A stretch of DNA of 64,000 nt from DUZB01 sp964407525 (GCA_964407525.1 CAYOWC010000001.1:12721-76720), one strand, 5' to 3'. Shown: positions 36,207 to 44,954, counted from the stretch's first letter. The notes: a model not told the origin generated them from the sequence alone. Numbers and translations are program-made.

Positions 36207-37193
36207 TTAAAAAATGATTTTTGTATATGCTTTTTTTCTCAGTTCTTTTATCCACGCTGCATATTTGCTGTCCAGTTCTTTTCGGTAGAGGATTGTACGT
36301 ATGGCACTTGCAGCCTGTTCAAAAGATTTTACGCCGCTTGGGTCTTTCTCTGTTATTTTCATGATTCGAATACCGGTGGGCGTAATGATTTGTGGGCTTA
36401 CACCCCCGGCGGGCAGATCTTTCACGGTCTCCAGCATTTCTTCGTTGAGGTCGGATTCATTAAAAAGGCCGAGATCTCCCCCTTCGCTTGCGCCCGGGCC
36501 CTGGGAGTATTTTTTTGCCAATTGGCCGAAATCTTCGCCGTCTTTTATCTTCTGCATGATAAGGTCGCCTTTTTTCCTGATGGCTTCCGTTTCGGCACGA
36601 CTGGCAGGATCTTCTTGCTTAAGAAGAATCATTGAGAGTCTCAGTTTTCCCCTGCTTGTGAATTCGTCCTTATGTGTATCATAATATTCTCTGATTTCTT
36701 CTTCTCTGAGAATGATTTTTGATTTGACCTCGTAGTTGACCAGGCGTATCCTCTCTAATTCGTTTTTGATAGTTTTCTTGTAAGCTTCAAGAGTCATCCC
36801 TCGTTCTTTCATCTTGTCGATGAGATCTTCTTCCGTGAGCTGGTTGTCCTGCTTGACTTTTTCTATCGCTTGATCCACTTCTTCATCTGAGACACTGATT
36901 TCAAGCTCTTTTGCCTTCTCCTGGGCAATTTTTTCATTGATCAGGAGATCGAGCACGTCGCGACGCGTCTGAATGAAATCCTTTTCGGATTGTGCCCTTA
37001 TTTGTTTCGGTTCTATCCCTGTTAGTTCTTTGATCTTTATATTCAACTCGTAGAGCGTAACAAGCTCGTTGTTGACAATGGCCACCACCCTGTTGCGAAC
37101 CTCTGCCGATGCCGGCGCCTTCAGAACGGCAGATGCCGTCAGAGCCAGCACGAGAGACAAAATGAACGAGCGATAGGCCTTACATCCTTTCAT
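36207..37193 (-). CDS. surA: SurA-type periplasmic peptidyl-prolyl isomerase/chaperone
   Basis: 328 residues. Signal peptide (SFILSLVLALTASAVLKAPASA), a SurA N-terminal chaperone region (VRNRVVAIVNNELVTLYELN ... INEKIAQEKAKELEISVSDEEVDQAI) and one parvulin domain (RLSMILLKQED ... YSQGPGASEGGDLGLF ... GIRIMKITEK). E. coli SurA has two parvulin domains; one is usual in deltaproteobacteria. It helps fold outer-membrane proteins. The upstream gene encodes a SurA-N-like lipoprotein two bases away. Confidence 0.88.
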   Translation of the reverse strand: MKGCKAYRSFILSLVLALTASAVLKAPASAEVRNRVVAIVNNELVTLYELNIKIKELTGIEPKQIRAQSEKDFIQTRRDVLDLLINEKIAQEKAKELEISVSDEEVDQAIEKVKQDNQLTEEDLIDKMKERGMTLEAYKKTIKNELERIRLVNYEVKSKIILREEEIREYYDTHKDEFTSRGKLRLSMILLKQEDPASRAETEAIRKKGDLIMQKIKDGEDFGQLAKKYSQGPGASEGGDLGLFNESDLNEEMLETVKDLPAGGVSPQIITPTGIRIMKITEKDPSGVKSFEQAASAIRTILYRKELDSKYAAWIKELRKKAYTKIIF

Positions 37194-37194
37194 C

Positions 37195-37893
37195 TTATGA
37201 AAACTCCACCTGTTTTAGTAATTCCTGATTTACCCTGATCTGAAACTGCGATCGGAGTTCTTTTAACCAATTTGTATAAAACCGATACCGTTTTTTACGG
37301 GTGAGTATGGTTGTTACTTCGGGGTAAACGTCCTCAAGCTTCCCATCGTTCGTGAATCTGTCCTGATTTTTCTCGAAAAACTGTTTTGCTTCTTCATAAG
37401 TTGGGGGGGGAACTTTTTTCATGAATTCGATATTTATTTTGCGGATCAAAAGGCTTTCCTTGAAACGCAGTTCCCATTGCTCTTCACTTACATACGCTTG
37501 CAGCATTGCCTCCCTGAACGTTTCATCGTTGTATTGTTTTTTGATTTCCCCCAGATTTTCCTCAAATTCCTTTTGTGAGATGACGATCCCGTTCTTTTTT
37601 CCAAATTCCAGGACAAGATAGTGATCAATGACCCGCTCTATCAATTTTTCTTTTATTCTGGGTTCTCCCTGGAAAGGAAGTGGTGATTCAGAGCAGATAA
37701 ATCTCACATCTTTTTTCAGGGTATCTGAATCAAGATGTGTGGAACCAACAACAATAATTGCATTATCAGCATTTGAATGAAAAAAATTGCATGCATATAG
37801 AGAGAGAATTGTTATCAGAATAATGGAGTAACGGGAGCACCACATTGTTCGCTTAAACCAGGTCTTATATGCTGCTTCCATGTGTGGTGTCAT
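37195..37893 (-). CDS. SurA N-terminal-like lipoprotein
   Basis: 232 residues. Lipobox LYAC (Cys near 35) after a hydrophobic run; then a SurA-N-like chaperone region (LIERVIDHYLVLEFGKKNGI, ISQKEFEENLGEIKKQY, EEQWELRFKESLLIRKI) and helices, but no parvulin domain. It looks like a membrane-anchored companion of SurA. The N-terminus is uncertain: Met 1, 5 or 17 could start it, the last giving the most normal lipoprotein signal, but the promoter position agrees with Met 1. Confidence 0.75.
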   Translation of the reverse strand: MTPHMEAAYKTWFKRTMWCSRYSIILITILSLYACNFFHSNADNAIIVVGSTHLDSDTLKKDVRFICSESPLPFQGEPRIKEKLIERVIDHYLVLEFGKKNGIVISQKEFEENLGEIKKQYNDETFREAMLQAYVSEEQWELRFKESLLIRKINIEFMKKVPPPTYEEAKQFFEKNQDRFTNDGKLEDVYPEVTTILTRKKRYRFYTNWLKELRSQFQIRVNQELLKQVEFS

Positions 37894-37927
37894 CAGTAGC
37901 CATTTTGAGATTACAATTCAGGATCGG

Positions 37928-37955
37928 ATTCTTTATCATTATTTATCTTTGTCAA
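37928..37955 (-). promoter_or_regulatory. candidate sigma-70 promoter of the surA-rodZ-tyrS-rpoH operon
   Basis: On the minus strand TTGACA (37955-37950) is followed after 16 bases by AAGAAT (37933-37928). The predicted start lies about 28 bases before the first ATG of the operon. The -35 box is a perfect match and the -10 box matches four of six. Confidence 0.45.
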
Positions 37956-38150
37956 TCTACCAGAAATGCTTGAAAAATCAAGCACAGTTTTGCCTCGGGT
38001 GTCGGAGATGCAAAGAAATATAGACGATAATTCCATTTAGTCCCATAGTAGGCCACAAAAACAGATCTTTTTCAATAAAAAACAACTTTTGGCGCCAATT
38101 ATCATTTGCGGAAATGGGAGTGTCTTAGGCACAAACCGTTTTACCTGATA

Positions 38151-38332
38151 GAGTACAGACCTCGTCAAATAGTTAAGTGGTCGAGTTGTTGAGTTGGAAA
38201 TAAGCACGTGAAATCAACACATTGCCTATTCAAATCCAACGGGTGTCCAATTTTGAAGTGAAAGGGATAACTTCAAATAATAATAACCACTTAACTACTA
38301 ATCTACGCGACCACTTAACGAGGTCTGGAGTA
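38151..38332. mobile_element. 172-bp inverted-repeat element with GAGTA target duplication
   Basis: Element 38156-38327. Ends CAGACCTCGT and ACGAGGTCTG are perfect 10-bp inverted repeats; further in, TTAAGTGGTCGAGTTG-type units answer CGACCACTTAAC on the other side. GAGTA flanks it at 38151-38155 and 38328-38332. No ORF. The rest of the 37894-38420 gap has only the operon promoter and AT-rich sequence. Confidence 0.75.
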
Positions 38333-38420
38333 ATGTCAGGAAGAGGCGGAAGATGTCGTGCATCTGCTGGTAGAAGATCGTTGGTGCCATTGCAGCGGTC
38401 TTGGAGACTTCGTGGCCTTT

Positions 38421-38846
38421 CTAATAATCCATGTTTTCCGCCCGGTTCACAGCCACGACCAGAGCAGCCGCTTTGTCATTCGCTGTTCGGAGTCTTTTGG
38501 CAAGTGCCTTAAACAGCAGTCTTAATTCAGGAGAGAGGCTTTCGTAATCCCGCAGCATCTGTTGTCCGTCCAGTATTCCGACTTTGACTGGAACATCTCC
38601 TGCGATAACCGATGCACATCGCAAATCTCGCATATTTCCAAGTAGAGCGACTTCACCAAAAATAGCACCTTTTTTCAGTTTCTCTACCAGTACCGAACCT
38701 GAACTCGTTTGCTTGGTTACTCTTGCATTTCCTTCCATAAGCAGATATACCCAATCCCCCTTGGTTCCCTCCTGGATAATCACTTCGCCGGGGGCATAGT
38801 TTTCTTCGCTTGCCAGATAGGCATGCAACAGGTCATCTTTTTCCAT
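38421..38846 (-). CDS. cyclic-nucleotide-binding domain protein
   Basis: About 141 residues, one cNMP-binding beta-barrel: APGEVIIQEGTKGDWVYLLMEG and the phosphate-binding cassette IFGEVALLGNMRDLRCASV. There is no DNA-binding or other output domain. AGGAGG lies ten bases before the ATG; a TTG one codon earlier is also possible. It is the last gene after the cNMP/PilZ protein and the two may act together. Confidence 0.83.
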   Translation of the reverse strand: MEKDDLLHAYLASEENYAPGEVIIQEGTKGDWVYLLMEGNARVTKQTSSGSVLVEKLKKGAIFGEVALLGNMRDLRCASVIAGDVPVKVGILDGQQMLRDYESLSPELRLLFKALAKRLRTANDKAAALVVAVNRAENMDY

Positions 38847-38862
38847 CAATGAAGTCCTCCTA

Positions 38863-39642
38863 TCAAGGCATCAGAAAAAAACCGAGTAATTTCCTGGCGC
38901 CGGGTGATATGGCGTTGATTGACATGCCCACAAGCATGTTTCCAGAGCGAACATTTTTAGTTATTTCTTGGATGTTGCATCTCATTTCCAGGATTTTCCT
39001 GTCAGGCAAGACAATATCCACTATAAACAGGTCGCCTTTTACATGAGAGTACATCTCGGCGTTCTTGACCGAGGCCTCAAGGCCTATGCCACCGAGGCCC
39101 ATATCCATAATGTGTCCGGGCAGTCGTACTTTTTCTGATGATCTGGCCGGTCTATAATGGCATACAAGGTCCACTTTTTTTCGAAAGTATCGTCTTTGAG
39201 AAGTCAGCGGGTCTTTCTTCCTCATCTCTTTTCTTATTTTTTGTTCTCGTGTAGTGAGCTCGACAATGAGCTTGTTCATTCGAAGAAGCCTCGAAAGCGT
39301 CTGGTCTGTCATGAATTTAATAATGGGGGGCATTTTCGCATATTCATTCAGAAGTCTGGAAGGGTGCCAGACCTCCAAAACGGAATCTTCTCGCGCCCGG
39401 ACCGAAGCATTCCGGGGCTCTTCCGTTCTTCCCAAAAACGTCATTTCTCCAAAAATTTCTCCGGGTTCCAGGTCCACCAGGAAGACCTCTTTTCCTTCCG
39501 CTTCTTTGGTTACAGCGACCTTTCCCTCAACGATTCTATAAATCGAAATCCCGTAATCCCCTTCCTTGATAATCAGATCTCCCTTTTTGTAGCTGAGCCT
39601 GACTACAGGAAATATTTTGTTTTTATTTTCTTTTATGGCCAT
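38863..39642 (-). CDS. cNMP-binding plus PilZ domain protein
   Basis: 259 residues. The N-terminal cNMP barrel has IKEGDYGISIYRIVEG and IFGEMTFLGRTEEPRNASV; the C-terminal PilZ domain starts with RRYFRKKVDLVCHY (the RxxxR that grips cyclic di-GMP) but its second motif reads DMGLGGIGLEA, with Gly where the usual D/NxSxxG has Ser. It could join two nucleotide signals. Thirteen bases upstream of the second cNMP gene. Its location beside a polysaccharide cluster hints at control of surface glycan or motility. Confidence 0.85.
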   Translation of the reverse strand: MAIKENKNKIFPVVRLSYKKGDLIIKEGDYGISIYRIVEGKVAVTKEAEGKEVFLVDLEPGEIFGEMTFLGRTEEPRNASVRAREDSVLEVWHPSRLLNEYAKMPPIIKFMTDQTLSRLLRMNKLIVELTTREQKIRKEMRKKDPLTSQRRYFRKKVDLVCHYRPARSSEKVRLPGHIMDMGLGGIGLEASVKNAEMYSHVKGDLFIVDIVLPDRKILEMRCNIQEITKNVRSGNMLVGMSINAISPGARKLLGFFLMP

Positions 39643-39769
39643 TATTTTCTTATCCTCAATTAATTCGCCATTGAACCGTACACTTATAGAATAATATAGG
39701 TTTCAAACCATGGTTTTAAAGATCACATTTTGGCAAAAAGCCCTCTGGTCCGCTATTGGCGGAGAATGT

Positions 39770-40660
39770 CTATTTTTCAGTTTCTTCTTTCAGTTCATCA
39801 AGCAGACGTTCTTTGAAAAGAGATACAAATTGATCCAGGTCTTCTTTCCATGCCTGCATCAACTGTAACCCTGATTCCTTGATACGCGCATTCTCCAGAA
39901 TGGAGTTTAGCGGCCTTCTCGCGGGTGTGGGAAATTCTTCGGTTGTACACGGAAGAAGAGAATGGGGGATTTTCATTTCTTCAAGGAAGTGAGTTGCCAG
40001 TTTGTACCAGGTGCAATACCCTTCCGATGTTGCATGGTAAGTGCCCTGGCCGTTTCCGTCAATGACCTTCTCGATTTGCTTTGCCAGTCGAAATGACCAC
40101 GTAGGAGAACCAAACTGATCATTGACCACCTTTATTTCTTTCCCGGGATCTTTTATGGCGATTCTCAGCATGGTTTTTAAAAAATTCTTTCCGTTTATTC
40201 CATATACCCATGCTGTTCGCAAGATTACATGATTTTCCGTGGCGCGGCGAATAGCCTTTTCCCCTTCCAGTTTAGTCAGTCCATACTGGGAAAGGGGGCT
40301 TGTTTCATCTGTTTCCACGTAAGGGTCAGGGACCATTCTGAGGCCGTCAAATACATAATCGGTAGAAATGTGTATTATTTTTGCATCATAATTCCGGGAG
40401 ATTTTCGCAAGGTACTTCGGTCCTTCCACGTTCACTTTCCATGCCAGCTTCTTTTTTGTTTCACAGTCATCCACCTTTGTAAAGGCTGCGCAATTTAAAA
40501 CGATATCCGGATTGACATGGGCCATCATTTGGCCCACCGCCGCTTCATCCGTTATATCGAGGTCTTTTGATCCCAGGGAAAATACCTGGAAACGATTACC
40601 GAGAACTTTTTTGCAGTCTCTGCCTAACTGCCCTGTTCCCCCTGTAAGCAATATTTTCAT
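39770..40660 (-). CDS. rfbD: dTDP-4-dehydrorhamnose reductase
   Basis: 296 residues, extended SDR. LLTGGTGQLGRD binds NAD(P)H, HISTDYVFDG gives the catalytic Thr/Asp region, and SQYGLTKLEGE has the Tyr-x3-Lys pair. It makes dTDP-L-rhamnose for surface polysaccharide. The other rhamnose genes (rfbA, rfbB, rfbC) are not in the window. It lies outside the main glycan cluster and appears to be a single gene. Confidence 0.92.
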   Translation of the reverse strand: MKILLTGGTGQLGRDCKKVLGNRFQVFSLGSKDLDITDEAAVGQMMAHVNPDIVLNCAAFTKVDDCETKKKLAWKVNVEGPKYLAKISRNYDAKIIHISTDYVFDGLRMVPDPYVETDETSPLSQYGLTKLEGEKAIRRATENHVILRTAWVYGINGKNFLKTMLRIAIKDPGKEIKVVNDQFGSPTWSFRLAKQIEKVIDGNGQGTYHATSEGYCTWYKLATHFLEEMKIPHSLLPCTTEEFPTPARRPLNSILENARIKESGLQLMQAWKEDLDQFVSLFKERLLDELKEETEK

Positions 40661-40748
40661 CGCGAATTTCCTTCATCCCAAAAGGCATGCAAAAAAACTT
40701 CTTGATGTTCCCATTTCAAGTCGGATTATCGAATAGGATACAAATTAA

Positions 40749-42455
40749 CTATCTTTGCTGCCTGGGAAGATGTTTTATTATGTGTTTATCATGAGACTCT
40801 ACAACATAGGCATCGCGGACAATCTTTCTGATTTCTGTTAGCTTGCCTATTGCTTCTTTCCGCGTATCATAACTACCAAGATGAACTTTTGTTCTCCCAT
40901 CTTTACGGATAAGAAAAACGTCCAGTTGGAGCTTCATCTGGATCTCTTTGGCAAAACCGATGATGGTCTCTGAAGAACTCGCTGGAACAGAAATAACCTG
41001 TATTCGATATTTCTTCCGTGTCGTACTGCTTTCATGGGGATACTTTACTTCTTCCGTATGTTTTTTGGGAAGGAGTCCTTCAACGCTTTTTACCGCCTTT
41101 TCTGCAGATTTCTTGGGGACCGAATTGCTCTCAGGATCGGCAAAGGCCAGGGATTTTCCTTCATCCTTGTTTCTATCTATGGTGTTCCTGGTGGTGGGCA
41201 ATTCCAGGCGGGTGATTGACTTTACCTGTTCTGCAACCAAAAGGGCTTCTTTTTCATACCCCTCCTTCTTCTCTTTGTTGATTACCCGCAACAGGCCCTC
41301 ATAGGCATTTAGACGCGAAAATCCACCCGACTTTCCCTCCAGAAAATTCTTTTTGAATGCAAAAGGCAGGGTGAGCGACTGGTCCTCTATGATCTTGATG
41401 GCTTTCTCAAACTGCTTCCCGGCCTTGGTGTACTCCCCCAGTCCTTCGTAAGAAAGGCCAAGGCCGATATGGTCTGCGATTATCAATCCTTTTCGAGTGG
41501 GTTTCCGTATATTTGACAGAGATTTTTCAAACTGGGAAAGTGCCTCCTTGTAGTCGTCTCGGGCAAGATAACAACGGCCCACACCGGTGGGCGAGTCGGT
41601 CTTTTTGAAGATATTCAGGGCCGCATCAACCTTACCCATGGCTAAATAGATTTCCCCCAGGTTGTTGTAGTTTGTAACTGTCGAAGGGTGCGTTTCACCC
41701 AGGGCCTCTTTCTTGATCGCAAGGGACTTCCGGAGAAGGGACTCGGCCTTACTGTAATCACCCATGGACTCGTAGAGTAGTCCCAGGTTGCTGTAACTTG
41801 TAGCTGTTGAGGGGTGCTTTTCGTCCAGAGTTTTCTTTTTGATCACCAGGGCTTTCTGGAGAAGGGGTTCGGCCTTGCCGTAGTCGCTCATGGATTTATA
41901 AAGCGTCCCCAGGTTGCTGTAGCTTGTGGCAGTCGAAGGGTGCTTTTCACCCAAAGTCTCTTTGTGGATTGCCAAAGCTTTCTGGAGAAGGGGCTCTGCT
42001 TTACCGTAATCGTTCATGGATTCATAAAGCTTTCCCAGGTTGCTGTAGCTTGTAGCCGTCGAAGGGTGTTTTTCGCCCAAAACCTCTTTTTTTATCAGCA
42101 GGGCTTTGTTGCACATAGGCAGAGCCTTACGGTAATTGCCCATGGATATATAAATCACCCCAAGGTTGTTGTAACTTGCGGCCGTTCCCAGATGCTTTTC
42201 GCCCAAAACCTCCTTCACGATTTTCAAGGCCTTCTCAGCAGAAGCGATCGCTTCTGTATAACGGCCTTGCTTATAGAATGCCGCCACCTGGGCGTTTAAC
42301 CGTTTCGCCTCTTTAAGGGTCGCTCCTGAAACCGGGGTAAACCAAAGACATAGAATCGCCAGCACACATCCGAGGCTTGCTGCCAGACCCCATCCTCTTT
42401 CATTTTTAATGGCACTCCCCCTGGCAATATCGGAACCGCACTGACGACAAACCAT
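40749..42455 (-). CDS. TPR protein with zinc-ribbon start and C-terminal SPOR domain
   Basis: About 568 residues. N-terminal MVCRQCGSD looks like half a zinc ribbon, followed by a membrane anchor or signal (GLAASLGCVLAILCLWFTPVSGA). Next come four nearly identical 42-residue kinesin-light-chain-type TPRs (SYSNLGxLYxSMxDYxKAE), then less regular ones, and a C-terminal SPOR domain (YRIQVISVPASSSETI ... TKVHLGSYDTRKEAI), which in other proteins binds septal peptidoglycan. The start is set at the Met with GGAG eight bases upstream. The protein probably sits in the periplasm on the inner membrane. Confidence 0.8.
   Translation of the reverse strand: MVCRQCGSDIARGSAIKNERGWGLAASLGCVLAILCLWFTPVSGATLKEAKRLNAQVAAFYKQGRYTEAIASAEKALKIVKEVLGEKHLGTAASYNNLGVIYISMGNYRKALPMCNKALLIKKEVLGEKHPSTATSYSNLGKLYESMNDYGKAEPLLQKALAIHKETLGEKHPSTATSYSNLGTLYKSMSDYGKAEPLLQKALVIKKKTLDEKHPSTATSYSNLGLLYESMGDYSKAESLLRKSLAIKKEALGETHPSTVTNYNNLGEIYLAMGKVDAALNIFKKTDSPTGVGRCYLARDDYKEALSQFEKSLSNIRKPTRKGLIIADHIGLGLSYEGLGEYTKAGKQFEKAIKIIEDQSLTLPFAFKKNFLEGKSGGFSRLNAYEGLLRVINKEKKEGYEKEALLVAEQVKSITRLELPTTRNTIDRNKDEGKSLAFADPESNSVPKKSAEKAVKSVEGLLPKKHTEEVKYPHESSTTRKKYRIQVISVPASSSETIIGFAKEIQMKLQLDVFLIRKDGRTKVHLGSYDTRKEAIGKLTEIRKIVRDAYVVESHDKHIIKHLPRQQR
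41660..42195. repeat. 126-bp tandem coding repeats
   Basis: DNA-level tandem repeat with a period of 126 bases inside the TPR/SPOR gene; the conserved anchor is the HPSTAT codons near 41674, 41800, 41926, 42052 and a diverged one near 42178. Three inner units are closely alike, which suggests recent copying or conversion. Confidence 0.75.
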
Positions 42456-42515
42456 TCCCCTTACTCCCGTAAGGGTCATCGTATGGTAGTCTGGCCGTTT
42501 TCAGCAATGGCTTTC

Positions 42516-43376
42516 TCATTCCGGTGTTGCATTAAGCTGGACCATTATATCGAATATGGGCAGCCTTTGTCCGGTAACCTCGCCAATCCATTTGTCGTAA
42601 ATTGAAAGTATCTTTTTTGATCGGCAAAGATCAGATATCACGCGATTTGCAGCGAGACGAAAGTCGGAATCATTTCGCCTTATGGCAAGTGCAAAAGGTT
42701 CAAAGGAGAACACGTTGGGGTCAATCACAAATTCCATTTGGTTCTTCGCTTTTGAAGCAATACCAATAAGCACGACCTGGTCGGAAGAAAAGGCATCGAT
42801 TTCCTTTTTCCGCAGCGCATCAACACCTTCTTTTGCTGATTTGAATAAGACAACTTTAGCATCCGTTGATGTTTCTTGAATGAGTCCTTTCAATACGACG
42901 GCGGTTGTTGTGTCTTTCGCCACGCCAATTTTCTTTCCATCAAAACCGGCAGAATTACGACCCTTACTATTTCTTAAGGTCATCAGTGAAGCGCCGGTAA
43001 CAAATGTCAGTTCCGTAAAGTCAACGACTTCACTGCGGGAAAGCGTTTTAGTCGTTGCGCCGCATAGTATGTCAATTTTGTTATCGACCAGGGCTTTAAA
43101 TCTCCCTTCAGCTGTTACGGGAACATATTCAACCTTCACGTGCGCGCCGATTTTTTTTTCAACTTCATCTGCGATACATTTGCAGAGATCGATGGAATAA
43201 CCAGCCGGGTTGCCATTTTTGTCCGAAAATGACATGGGTGGGTTAGAGACACGATAGCCGATTCTGATTTGACCTGATTTTTTAATCTGTTGAAGGGTTT
43301 TTGTGCGTTCTTGAGCTGCCAGTGGACCTGCAAAAAAAACGATCAATAAAATGATTGTTAGTTTTCCTCTCATCAT
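42516..43376 (-). CDS. family 3 extracellular solute-binding protein
   Basis: 286 residues. Signal peptide MMRGKLTIILLIVFFAGPLAA, then an SBP_bac_3 domain (QIKKSGQIRIGYRVSNPPMS ... GYSIDLCKCIADEVEKKIG ... VEYVPVTAEGRFKALVDNKI). Such proteins bring polar amino acids to an ABC importer, or act as sensors. No permease or ATPase is nearby. AAGGAG precedes the ATG. Confidence 0.88.
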   Translation of the reverse strand: MMRGKLTIILLIVFFAGPLAAQERTKTLQQIKKSGQIRIGYRVSNPPMSFSDKNGNPAGYSIDLCKCIADEVEKKIGAHVKVEYVPVTAEGRFKALVDNKIDILCGATTKTLSRSEVVDFTELTFVTGASLMTLRNSKGRNSAGFDGKKIGVAKDTTTAVVLKGLIQETSTDAKVVLFKSAKEGVDALRKKEIDAFSSDQVVLIGIASKAKNQMEFVIDPNVFSFEPFALAIRRNDSDFRLAANRVISDLCRSKKILSIYDKWIGEVTGQRLPIFDIMVQLNATPE

Positions 43377-43406
43377 GGTTTTCTCCTTAAGTAAAGTTAT
43401 ATTTTT

Positions 43407-44921
43407 CTATGCCCCTCTGATTAAACGGTCAAAGTAACCGAAAAAAAGTTTGAAATCGTGGCCTATTCCGGTGGTTACGGAATAAAAGGCCTCCGATGTG
43501 TACAGCTCATCTTCAGTGGGCGAAGCTCCATAATTCACAAACGCCTCGGTTACGATGCCCGGTTTGGCTTTCAGGTAAATGGCCTGCCAGTTGGGATCCA
43601 GAGCCTCTATTTCTTCTTTCGATCGGGGAGGTACCCCAACAAAACAGAGTTCCCCTTTCATGATATTGATGATGGCGGGCAAAAACTCTAAAAAGAGGTG
43701 TTTCAAACCACGGCTTCCAGCGCTGGAAGAGGCGGCACGTTCATCGGATATTTCCTCAAAACTCAGTAAATGGAATGTACGCCAGCTGGTTTTATCCTCT
43801 GTCGCCGGCAGTTGTATGGCCTCTTTTCTGTATAGGACGGGGCCCCGTCTCACCAGTTTGAGTACGAGCATGGTGAAAAGGATGATTGGAAAGAGAAGGA
43901 TCAGCAGGGCACAGGCTGCTGCTCTGGAGATAAGCCTGGAAAAAAGTTGTCGCATTTTGGTTCTTGTCATGCCGCCCAAAATGAAATTATCCGGAATGGA
44001 CACGGCAGCGCCTAATTTTATGCTGATCAGTCTGCTCCTGTCTATGATAACTTCATTGAGTTCAAGGCCTTCACCCACATAACTTCCCGGAAAAACAATC
44101 GAACCCGTGACCGTACAGTCTGCGTCTAATACGCAGTTGTTTCCAATGACGGCATCCGGTCCAAGATGTGTTCCTTTTCCAATGCGGCAGTTCTCCCCGA
44201 TAAAAACCGGAGTTTCGATACTGGCAGTTGGATGAAGACTTACATTTCTCGAAAGCCAGATCCCCTCATCCGCTTCTTTTCCCTTGATGAAAATGCCCGA
44301 AAAATCCTTTCTCAAGATTTTTTTATGGGAGGAGAGGACCTGACGGTACGACTGCATATTCAGAATTTCTCCCGCCTCTATATTGGGACCATCCCCTGCA
44401 AGGGTGCGAAGGTGGGATTCAAATCCCTTTTTATCAAGATTCTCCGGGATCTGTTTCAGAAGCTCTCCGGAAAGCCATCCCCACCCTGTCCAATCCGGCT
44501 GCTCCCCCTTTTCCGGGGAGCTGGTCGAATGTACGAAGAGAACTGGTTTTTCTGAAACTTTTTCCGGCCTGGTTTCCCTTATGCGCATCTGGGGAAGGAT
44601 GTCCGCATGGCCTACGAGGACAGCATCGCCTTCTTTTCCATACGCGATCGTTTTTAAAACGTCGTAAGGATGCGACGGATCACGTGCCAGGTGGAAACCA
44701 AAAGAGCATCCCCATCTGGAACCATTTCCGAGGAACCTTTCAAGTTTTTCGGGAAGATGACTGAAAACAAACTCCAGCCTGAGAATCCCCTGTTCTACAA
44801 GGTATTCAACCACATGTTGTATGAAAGGACGGTCTACGAGGGGCAGCATGGAGGTCGGATAATTTTCATTTAAAGGTTCCATGCCTGCGCTGATTCCAGG
44901 CGCAATGATAACGGCCATCAT
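43407..44921 (-). CDS. fusion: degenerate nucleotidyltransferase, beta-helix, phosphoglycosyl-transferase-like domain
   Basis: 504 residues. Residues 1-115 resemble a sugar-nucleotidyltransferase (MMAVIIAPGISAGMEPL ... PLVDRPFIQHVVEYLV) but the GxGTRL loop and the catalytic Lys are not recognisable. Residues about 225-315 are a left-handed beta-helix of hexapeptide repeats (IGENCRIGKGTHLGPDAVIG). Residues about 330-504 are a bacterial sugar-transferase domain with its membrane helix (CALLILLFPIILFTMLVLKL) and KGELCFVGVPP, but the catalytic Asp-Glu dyad reads Glu412-Phe413. Activity of either end is doubtful. AAGGAGA precedes the ATG. Confidence 0.78.
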   Translation of the reverse strand: MMAVIIAPGISAGMEPLNENYPTSMLPLVDRPFIQHVVEYLVEQGILRLEFVFSHLPEKLERFLGNGSRWGCSFGFHLARDPSHPYDVLKTIAYGKEGDAVLVGHADILPQMRIRETRPEKVSEKPVLFVHSTSSPEKGEQPDWTGWGWLSGELLKQIPENLDKKGFESHLRTLAGDGPNIEAGEILNMQSYRQVLSSHKKILRKDFSGIFIKGKEADEGIWLSRNVSLHPTASIETPVFIGENCRIGKGTHLGPDAVIGNNCVLDADCTVTGSIVFPGSYVGEGLELNEVIIDRSRLISIKLGAAVSIPDNFILGGMTRTKMRQLFSRLISRAAACALLILLFPIILFTMLVLKLVRRGPVLYRKEAIQLPATEDKTSWRTFHLLSFEEISDERAASSSAGSRGLKHLFLEFLPAIINIMKGELCFVGVPPRSKEEIEALDPNWQAIYLKAKPGIVTEAFVNYGASPTEDELYTSEAFYSVTTGIGHDFKLFFGYFDRLIRGA

Positions 44922-44954
44922 GGCACTATCTCCTTGGTTCCAATTTCGATTAGA

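Noticed and set aside
41660..42195. CRISPR-like periodic repeat
   Set aside because: The 126-base period is in frame and encodes TPR motifs; there are no short spacers.
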